Below, in pieces: positions 43,081 to 49,923 of a stretch of DNA of 49,923 bases (the stretch's first letter is position 1; the number at the start of each line of letters is the position of its first letter). A program made the translations under genes and the position numbers. Source of the stretch: Leucogyrophana mollusca (taxonomy: Eukaryota > Basidiomycota > Agaricomycetes > Boletales); assembly GCA_021014945.1 (NCBI GenBank), contig MU266537.1, forward strand, positions 1 through 49,923. The letters run 5' to 3'. The notes below the pieces were generated by a model. That model worked only from the letters and a program-made list of their open reading frames with translations, had not been told where the DNA came from and did not search any database.

Positions 43081-45807
43081 ATGTCGTACTCCTACCCCCG
43101 AACACACTCCAAGAAGCGGGTTGCGTCTCAAGTAGACGCCTACCTCGCCTCCCACGACGTCCAGGACGATCAGCACTATGGATCCGAAGCAGACGATGCT
43201 TTGGAAGGCTACCCGCCCAGACCGCCGGTAATTGTGGTCAATCCTAATCCTTACTACCCACCGCCCTATCCCCCAGCAGGCTTCGCGCCTTTCTTACCCC
43301 CAGCAGCCTACTCACCAGTAACTCACCAACCTGCCCCCGGTCCACTCGCAGATCTCAACGATGCTTACGACCAAGCACAGGTCGCTGCCTTTGAGACCGG
43401 CCGTGCTGCTGGCCGGTACGAGTTCCTCAACGAGCTCTACCAAGAGGAACTGGCTGCTGCTTTCGAGGCACTTAGCGTCAGCTATCGACATCCAGCAGCA
43501 GACGGCTCAGGAGACGGCTACTATCTTTACCCGCAGAGCCCGATAGTAGCGCCAGCCGCGTACCCAGGGGGGGCCTACGGCGGTCATTATTATCCGCCAG
43601 CAGAAGCAGTCTATGCACAATCGCAGGATGGTGCATATTACGGTGGACAGAGCCCGAGGGCGCGTACTGTATCAATAAATCCTACCCCTACTGCGTGGGT
43701 AAACCCTCCGCCTACCCCCCAGACATCCTTCGGTTACGGTCCGCCAACTCTCCAGCCTGGTAGCCCACTCCCAAGCACTCCTTCGGACTACGGACCAAGC
43801 ATTCCTCCCAGCGCCATACCTAGAAGCCATCGTACTCGAAGAACGTCAACTGCACCTGGGAGCCCTGTTGCGGGAGGCACTGCCACCACACAAAAGACTC
43901 CTTCGTCGCGTAGACCTTCTAATAGACAGAGAACTTCTTCTGTCGCTGAGAGGCCTTCCTCACCTCCCGAACCGCGACATTCTTCCAGTAGGAGAACTCC
44001 TCACGCACCTTCAGAGCCAATACCTCCGTCTGTAGTATCCGTACAGAAAACTCCTGCCGCTGGTCCCTCCGAATCCCGCCAACAGCCGAGACATAGACAT
44101 CCTACAACCACTTCAGAAGTGAGGCAACCTGCCATCTCCCCCGCATACAAACCTGCCACCTCTTCCGAAACAAGGCAGCCTGCCGCCACCTCCACACACA
44201 AACCCCCCACCACTCCGTACGCACCAGTTACTCCAGCCGCCGACCCACAGGCCAGTGGCGCTGTGGCAACACAAATCGTAATCAAAGACATCTTAGAGGA
44301 GATACTCGCCAGTGTTCCTTTGCGTCTTTTCAACACCAAAGACGGGAAGATGTACACACAGAAGGAGCTCATTGCGACTTTTTGGACATCGGAGCAATGC
44401 AAGGCTCTCCTTCTCCTCACCAACCCTCACCTCGCGCAGCAACAGACGAGCTATATCAAGGAAGTCGTACGAAAATACTTCGAGTACGCCATGCTGTCTC
44501 ATAGGTGGGAGGACGAGGAGCCAGTGTACAAGGACATCAAGTCCGATATCTACTCCATGAAGGAACCGACTGGTATCAAGAAACTGCAGTCCTTTTGCCG
44601 CACTGCAGAAGCGCTGGGATATCAGTGGGCATGGAGCGACACGTGCTGTATTGATAAGAAGAGCAGTGCGGATCTAGAGGAATCCATCGCGTCCATGTTT
44701 TTGTGGTACAGAAATTCGGCGATAACCATTGTGTACCTCTCGGATGTCGCTTCCTCGTCCCCGAACGCGCTGAGGAGAAGTCTGTGGTTCACCAGAGGAT
44801 GGACGCTACAAGAGCTTCTCGCACCCCGTGTCGTGCAGTTTTATAAAGCGGATTGGACGCCGTTCATAGAAGGCCAGTGCTTCGATCACAAGAGCATCGA
44901 CAGCATACTTGATATACTGGAGAATGCAACGGGAGTGGACAGGAAGTTTATCCTGAACTTCAACCCGGGGGTGGATAATGCGAGGGCACGGTTGAGGTGG
45001 GCGTACAACAGGAAGACGGCAAAGGAAGAAGATATCGCCTATTCGCTTATGGGCATCTTCGATATCCAAATCCCGGTTGTGTACGGGGAGAAGGCTAAGG
45101 CCTTCGGACGCCTGTTGATGGAGATCGTCGGCCGCTCGGGCGATGTTACTCTCTTTGACTGGGTGGGTCAGGGCTCACGTCTCAATAGCTGTCTCCCTGC
45201 CCATCCCTCATGTTACTACAACACTGCATGGACACCTGAGGCCGTCAGGGTGGGCCGCGCACTCTCGCCTCTGGACGACCATGACCACCGCTATCTCAAA
45301 TCATTCCAAAGTCTGTACCAGCTCCTAGTCGACCCTCCGCCAGTGCGGCTCTACTTCACGCAGGGGAAGCTAACCGTGAACTGCATCGCCTACAAGGTGG
45401 AGTCTCTGAAATTCCACTACGAGCTGGCACGCACCCCGGGTATGCTTCGGTATGACATCATCGCCGAAGGGCTGCAGCCACTTCACATCAGCACCTCGGA
45501 GACGTTGGCGGAGGCGCCAGACGAGGAAGGGGAGGATAGCGCACCTTCCGCTTGCAAGTACACACTAGCGAGAGTGTGGCACCCTGACGTGCTTGAAGAT
45601 GTGCGGGAGAGGGGGAGCAGGGGGATGTCCGACCCCCCATCCGCGTTTAGGCAGCTAGCGAAGCCGTTCCTCGTGTTATTGCTGATGCGACGCGGGAATG
45701 GCCCTTATCGGAGGGTTTCAACCAAGGCTCCTATAGTCGCCCAGCTCGAAAACCCGGAGGATATGGAGTCCATCAATCCGAATATATCGCCCCTTGAGAT
45801 ATCATAA
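43081..45807 (+). CDS. HET-domain protein with Pro/Tyr-rich N-terminal region
   Basis: This intronless frame of 908 aa. Residues 1-390 are low complexity: Pro/Tyr/Ala-rich first (VVNPNPYYPPPYPPAGF), then Ser/Thr/Pro/Arg-rich with a repeated SSETRQPAATS-type unit. Residues of about 395-465 form a helical linker. The HET domain starts at about 469 with YAMLSHRWEDEEPVY. It includes WSDTCCIDKKSSADLEESI (518), SMFLWYRNSAITIVYLSDV and WFTRGWTLQELLAPRVVQFY (570), followed by RLRWAYNRKTAKEEDIAYSL and MGIFDIQIPVVYGEKAKAF. These are the three classical HET blocks. HET proteins mediate heterokaryon incompatibility and regulated cell death; a TIR-like fold is proposed for the domain. The N-terminal extension may drive condensation or partner binding (inference). 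The absence of introns is unlike its neighbours. Confidence 0.9.
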   Translation: MSYSYPRTHSKKRVASQVDAYLASHDVQDDQHYGSEADDALEGYPPRPPVIVVNPNPYYPPPYPPAGFAPFLPPAAYSPVTHQPAPGPLADLNDAYDQAQVAAFETGRAAGRYEFLNELYQEELAAAFEALSVSYRHPAADGSGDGYYLYPQSPIVAPAAYPGGAYGGHYYPPAEAVYAQSQDGAYYGGQSPRARTVSINPTPTAWVNPPPTPQTSFGYGPPTLQPGSPLPSTPSDYGPSIPPSAIPRSHRTRRTSTAPGSPVAGGTATTQKTPSSRRPSNRQRTSSVAERPSSPPEPRHSSSRRTPHAPSEPIPPSVVSVQKTPAAGPSESRQQPRHRHPTTTSEVRQPAISPAYKPATSSETRQPAATSTHKPPTTPYAPVTPAADPQASGAVATQIVIKDILEEILASVPLRLFNTKDGKMYTQKELIATFWTSEQCKALLLLTNPHLAQQQTSYIKEVVRKYFEYAMLSHRWEDEEPVYKDIKSDIYSMKEPTGIKKLQSFCRTAEALGYQWAWSDTCCIDKKSSADLEESIASMFLWYRNSAITIVYLSDVASSSPNALRRSLWFTRGWTLQELLAPRVVQFYKADWTPFIEGQCFDHKSIDSILDILENATGVDRKFILNFNPGVDNARARLRWAYNRKTAKEEDIAYSLMGIFDIQIPVVYGEKAKAFGRLLMEIVGRSGDVTLFDWVGQGSRLNSCLPAHPSCYYNTAWTPEAVRVGRALSPLDDHDHRYLKSFQSLYQLLVDPPPVRLYFTQGKLTVNCIAYKVESLKFHYELARTPGMLRYDIIAEGLQPLHISTSETLAEAPDEEGEDSAPSACKYTLARVWHPDVLEDVRERGSRGMSDPPSAFRQLAKPFLVLLLMRRGNGPYRRVSTKAPIVAQLENPEDMESINPNISPLEIS
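44111..44215. repeat. 51-bp coding repeat in the HET gene linker
   Basis: Two diverged copies of about 51 bp encode SEVRQPAISPAYKPATS and SETRQPAATSTHKPPTT. A third, shorter relative (SESRQQP) precedes them. Confidence 0.7.
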
Positions 45808-46248
45808 ATATTGAGTTCTTGACTTAGTGGCAATCCCGAAATCCTCATCATTTCTAAATGTACGTGCCACTGTTCATTCCGCCTTCTGTTTGCTCGATGC
45901 TGATGGGCACGATCTTGGAACACCTACAGTTATACATATCATAATGCCGTGCGACATCTCCGCTGATATCCCTTCTGTGTATAAACGGCCACCCCACTTA
46001 CATGGCACTGCTTATTGTTATTTCGATAAAGTTTACACGTTCTGGAAGTGCCAGCCCGACATTGAAATCGGTGAATATCTTCGTGACTATTGGTACAATA
46101 CACTACATGAACGAACGCAATACATATGATGAGGTAAGTTCTACGGAGACAGATGAAAACAGCTTGACTACCCTACAAAATACCTGGCTTGAGGAACAAA
46201 ACAGCTATCATGCCCAGCACAATGGAAGAGACAAAGGAGATCGCGTTA
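45808..46248. other. Convergent intergenic region
   Basis: Between the stop codons of the HET and four-helix genes. A plus-strand frame reaching into 46328 overlaps the real gene antisense and shows no domain, so it is not called. Confidence 0.5.
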
Positions 46249-47240
46249 TCAAAATGGCTTCATGGATTTCTCGTTTGAAAAGTGCAAAAGATCACCTTCG
46301 ACGGGCGGAGAGGAGATCCCACGAGTAGTGTGAACGCGGCCCATTGGGGGTACCCAAATTTCCGTAGCGCGCGAGCGGAGCTTGTCCGCTTCCCTGTCGG
46401 ATATGTTGTCCATATATGTGATCGGAACGTAGATATCTGACGCGTACGAAGCACTCCTCGAGTGGGAGTCACTTTCCAGAGGTCGAAGGATATAAAGGTG
46501 CTGTAGAGGCTCGTCTTCAGCTGGCTGCGCACAGTGTGGAGCGTGCTGCGGTAGGCCGGGAGTGCGGTGCTGTACGAGCGCCTTATAATAGCTTGACAAA
46601 GCAATGAGAAAGTGGAGCTGTGTAGATGATATGAGCACATCCTTTGTAAACAAGGGGTAGCCATATACGTACACGGATAATGGTGATGACGACCATTACC
46701 GCCATGAATGCCGTGACTCCCGGTTCTGCCCACTGCTCACAGTTCTCTAGACTGAATGTCGGGTCCAGGAAGTCGTGTAAGAGATCCGGCTGACGAGACA
46801 GTTGCTCGCAAATATTAGAGAGCACTGATGGCTGGAACGCTGCATACGTCCAAATCGCTGTAAGAATCGTCCCAATCGCAAAATCGCCAATGATGTAGTT
46901 GCGATAAATGCGAACAAAGGACGGTATACCCTGTTTTCAATAATTAAAAAAACGGTGCTCAGCTGGTTGTATGGTGTTATATGTAAATACGCACCCTGAC
47001 GATACCTACGACACCAAAAGAACAAATGGCTGACGCGGCCGCAAAATAGGCGGACAATAGGGCCCAGGTTATACTGACGCCATTCTTGCTGAGTGAGTAT
47101 TCTGAGCCTTCCCACTCACTCTCCGACTCCCATCTGAATGATCGCCATGCCCCTAATAGTTGCGCCGCGATGACGAAGTTAACAACCGTCCCAATGAGCG
47201 AAATTACGAGCGACGCTGTCCTGTCGGATTTGTGAAACAT
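46249..47240 (-). CDS. Four-helix membrane protein, unknown function
   Basis: Three exons. Exon 1 (from 47240) MFHKSDRTASLVISLIGT contains helices LVISLIGTVVNFVIAAQLL and ITWALLSAYFAAASAICS. Across an intron with a GTGCGTATT donor, exon 2 reads GIPSFVRIYRNYIIGDFAIG and helix TILTAIWTYAAFQ. Then come a loop with CEQLSRQPDLLHDFLDPTF and helix VTAFMAVMVVITIIR. After a second intron (GTACGT to CTACACAG), exon 3 gives LHFLIALSSYYKALVQHR and a cytoplasmic tail ending SNEKSMKPF. The total is about 290 aa. The short loops, conserved C-E-x-W pattern and polar tail recall a widespread Agaricomycete four-TM type, but I cannot name it. Confidence 0.8.
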
Positions 47241-48495
47241 TGGGTGAGTTTTTGGGAGGTAAAGTATAAGGACGAAAGAAAAGGAGTATAAGTCAGCGCG
47301 AGTTAAGCATGCGGAGGGGCTGGTGCGGAGGTCTCAAAGCATTTGAATTCTACGGACCTGGTGACAAACATGCGCGCCATTTTGGCACTAGTAATCTTTG
47401 CAATGCACACTCGGACTTACGGCGCTGCGCAATAAATAGCCCAAGCGCTGGGTAGCCTTGCACTAGATTCCGCCCCGTTGATGATGATGGTGCAAAGCCA
47501 AGGGCCGAGTGTGCGTGCGGATGACAAATCTTGTCTTGGTGGGTCACGGCCAGCTGCGGCTGCCGTACACGCACGCTTTGTTTCAAACGGCTTTCAGCTT
47601 ATGCATTTTCTCCGTCCTTGTCGGTGTCAACGATTATTGGAGTAGGCTACATCATCCTTGACATCCTTGAAAACGAGTTTTACCCGAATAATGATTAGTA
47701 GAACGTCCGTTGTTCGACCATTCGGGCAATACGCGGTATGCCTCTCGGGGTTATGCTGCGTGCATAACCCGCCGAGACGGTTCCGGCAACTTACACACAA
47801 TGACTCGTCGAAAGGCCTACCGTGCGATGGTCCCTTGCTTTCTCAAAAAGCCAGCTATGCCGATCAGTTGAGGAGGTTTTCGAGGACAGGATACGCCCCG
47901 AGGACTGACACACTGCATTAATACCGAGTAGTACATTCTCAGCAGCTTGGAATGGATGCCGGCGCAGCGAAACTTGTACCACACCCTGAAGCTCCATTGT
48001 TACGGTGGCTCACATCAATCAGTCTTGGTCGCAAACTTTCCTCTTTCTGGTGGTATCGGGGAAAACCGAATACAAACTCAAGTAAGACACCAACCCACCA
48101 GTGGAGCATTCTCAGCAATGGTGAGCCATCCGTCTTCGTATATATACATGGGTCCTGGAGAATGCCATCTTTTGAGAGCAGTGGTTATAGATGACAGTGG
48201 ACCGATCACGGGAATGTGACAAATGTGTGCTTAGGCTGCATCTCCAGGAACTGCCTCTCCCATTTCCGAGCACCCTCACGTTTACCTCGAGGGCGAAAGG
48301 CACGGTGCCTTGGGATGGTCAAATATTCCGCAAGTTTCATTGACAAATCGATAATGCTAAGGTGAGTACCACTAAGGTGAGTACCATGGTAGTGGTGGAG
48401 CTGTATTAGGTTGAAACCCAGTATCTACTAACGAGTGGCCGCGAATGAATGAACGAATGACAGTGAATAATGAATGATATACGGTGCCGGAACAC
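47241..48495. other. Gene-poor 1.25 kb with small repeats
   Basis: No convincing gene on either strand. A direct duplication of taaggtgagtaccac occurs at 48359-48388, and an AATGA-rich stretch lies at 48440-48480. A TATA-like gtatatatac is near 48137. Confidence 0.5.
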
Positions 48496-49302
48496 TCAGG
48501 GGGTGGAGCCTTTCGCGGCGTACGGTGCGCAGACGTTGGGGTCGTGGTACTGCGAAGGATCTTGGGTGAGGAAACCCATTTTCAGGCCCTCGAGGTAAGA
48601 CCTAGCGATGCACACGTTCACGTCAGATCACGGGCTATTTAACGGCAATCGGGAAAGCGCGTACCACTGCCTCGCAAGCGCAGTCCCATTCGTCTTTTCG
48701 GAAACCTCAGTCTTGAAGTTCCAGAACTGATCAACTCGCTAAGCAACAGGGCACACATCTAGGATAATGTGGTACCACTCACAATCCAGCCCTTGCCCTT
48801 CCCATATGCCCACTTCTGTGCATCGGCCCACTGGGAGAGAAACTCATCCGTTGCTTCGAACTGAGTTGGCAAGCCCCACTCTCCGAACCAGACGGGGCTG
48901 TTGCCTTTAGCAGCATCGTTTGCCGCCCGGTCTATGTCTTATTATGGACAGCGAAGGTTGAAAAAGAAAAAAATCAGCGCCGAAAGCGGGCGGCATGGAC
49001 GAATACATACTGCAGATATTGGTGAGGTATGCCGTAGGATTGGGAGCGGCTACACCCTATCGTACTTTCGTTAGTAGTATTACAGTCATACCTTATCGAA
49101 CCCCGCATACCCCAAATCTTTTTTGGGAACACTGATCAGCACGTAACTTTCGTCGGCCAGAGCCTGAGTGAAGGGACACATACGAGTAGTACAGATGATG
49201 ATCATATCCTTGAGGACCATCCGCTGCGTCAGCGGGATTGGGAGCGTTATTATGTTGCCAGGAGACGTCCATAAAGCTACGAATCACCTGGCACTCCGAC
49301 AA
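48496..49302 (-). pseudogene. 5'-truncated GH5 glucanase gene (3' half only)
   Basis: Six exons encode the C-terminal half of a family-5 glycoside hydrolase of the exo-beta-1,3-glucanase type. They read MDVSWQHNNAPNPADAADG, YDHHLYY, ALADESYVLISVPKKDLGY, APNPTAYLTNIC, SPVWFGEWGLPTQFEATDEF, WADAQKWAYGKGKGWI, FWNFKTEVSEKTNGTALARQ and YLEGLKMGFLTQDPSQYHDP, ending AAKGSTP. VWFGEW carries the expected catalytic nucleophile glutamate; the acid/base glutamate (N-E-P motif) and signal peptide should lie upstream but are absent. Upstream of about 49302 the sequence changes and an opposite-strand ORF starts at 49416, so the 5' half is missing. The intact 3' exons and splice sites indicate recent loss. 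The remnant should be non-functional. Confidence 0.75.
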
Positions 49303-49415
49303 GGACCCCGAAAAAACCCAACGGCTTCAACACTTCAAGACCCACTGGCGACCTTCAACAAGGCTAATATACCATAGTTCTATATAATTCTGACCCTAAG
49401 TATACATCGTAAACG

Positions 49416-49923
49416 ATGGACAAAACCAGAGGAGGTGGGACAACCCCCGACAACCCAGCCGAGAACTCCCGGGCACCGACACCAATGGGTAACGCTAGCT
49501 CTGTTGCGATCCCACGTACACGTAGCAGCAAAGCTGGTTCTGTGATTGAGACTTCGAAGGGAGCAGTAAAGGACGCTATATCTGGGAAGGCTTACTTGGA
49601 GAAATTCTTACTGGCGAAAATCGGGGAGCCGTACACGATTCCGCACATAGAGACCATCCTCTTCAATATCGCCCAACTAGACAAAGTTCCTCTCCCGGCC
49701 CAAAACGCCATACGTGCAGTGGCGTACGTCCTGACAGAGATTCAGACCGACGAGACCATTGAGCGGATCACAAATTCGGTGGTAGTGGCCATCTCGCCTC
49801 ATGTTGCCAAAGTCCACGCGTCATCCGAATCACTCTCGAAGATAGTAGTCGATCTGGAGGAAGCAAAGACACAAGTGCAGGAACAACAGCGCGAGATAGA
49901 TAAGAGAATCGATTCAGCGGTCA
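49416..49923 (+). CDS. Partial coiled-coil ORF, possible non-LTR retrotransposon ORF1
   Basis: An open frame from MDKTRGGGTTPDNPAENSR runs off the window end (169 codons, no stop). After a disordered Ser/Pro/Thr leader come a helical block (YLEKFLLAKIGEPYTIPH, VPLPAQNAIRAVAYVLTEI) and a coiled coil (LSKIVVDLEEAKTQVQEQQ, REIDKRIDSAV). Proteins with this order occur in Agaricomycetes upstream of reverse-transcriptase ORFs, as gag-like ORF1 of LINE elements; I recall this association but cannot confirm it here. Its position right against a truncated GH5 gene supports a mobile-element reading. It could instead be an ordinary coiled-coil protein. Confidence 0.5.
   Translation, partial: MDKTRGGGTTPDNPAENSRAPTPMGNASSVAIPRTRSSKAGSVIETSKGAVKDAISGKAYLEKFLLAKIGEPYTIPHIETILFNIAQLDKVPLPAQNAIRAVAYVLTEIQTDETIERITNSVVVAISPHVAKVHASSESLSKIVVDLEEAKTQVQEQQREIDKRIDSAV

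Noticed and set aside
45827..46328. Plus-strand frames suggesting a small charged protein
   Set aside because: They overlap the last exon of the four-helix membrane gene in antisense and show no homology I can recognise.

Overview
The window is nuclear DNA of a filamentous basidiomycete, almost certainly a mushroom-forming Agaricomycete. The reasons are the dense short GT-AG introns (about 45-70 nt, many with CTNAC-like branch points), the gene families present (DUF6533 and DUF6534 seven-helix membrane proteins, F-box/LRR proteins, a HET-domain protein, small secreted cysteine-containing proteins), and the compact spacing. Many genes are split into small exons, so the gene models here were built by joining exons by hand at GT-AG sites with reading-frame checks. 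No prokaryotic or viral features were seen.

Layout. 1-3.3 kb: a divergent pair of small secreted paralogues. 3.5-4.6 kb: an FMP52-like NAD(P)-binding protein (7 exons, 247 aa). 5.1-12.05 kb: an inverted duplication in which an intact F-box/LRR gene (minus strand) and a decayed copy (plus strand) flank a multi-exon Ytp1/DUF2427 membrane protein gene. 12.5-17.7 kb: a large disordered coiled-coil protein diverging from an F-box protein with a propeller-like C-terminus. 17.95-19.86 kb: a 12-exon gene for a 436-aa protein built of three related C2-like units. 21.8-27.7 kb: two related F-box proteins flanking a DUF6533 membrane protein. 28.1-29.8 kb: a disordered protein of unknown role.

31-36.2 kb is the conserved housekeeping core: a ZNF511-like zinc-finger gene diverging from a KHDC4-like KH RNA-binding protein, an intron-containing tRNA-Asn(GTT), and Arp2 of the Arp2/3 complex. 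36.4-39.5 kb: two single-pass cell-surface proteins, head to head. 40.7-42.5 kb: a DUF6534 membrane protein cut into about 16 exons, some only 10-16 nt long. 43.1-45.8 kb: an intronless HET-domain protein with a long Pro/Tyr-rich N-terminal region. 46.2-47.2 kb: a four-helix membrane protein. 48.5-49.3 kb: the 3' half of a GH5 glucanase gene, abutting the start of an ORF that resembles the ORF1 of a non-LTR retrotransposon and runs off the window.

No operon-like logic links these genes. The conserved core (Ytp1, ZNF511, KHDC4, tRNA, Arp2) is interspersed with rapidly evolving families (F-box, DUF6533/6534, HET, secreted proteins). I do not see a clearly new multi-gene system. The most unusual items are the triple C2-like protein, the HET protein with its low-complexity N-terminus, the inverted F-box duplication and the truncated GH5/retroelement junction.
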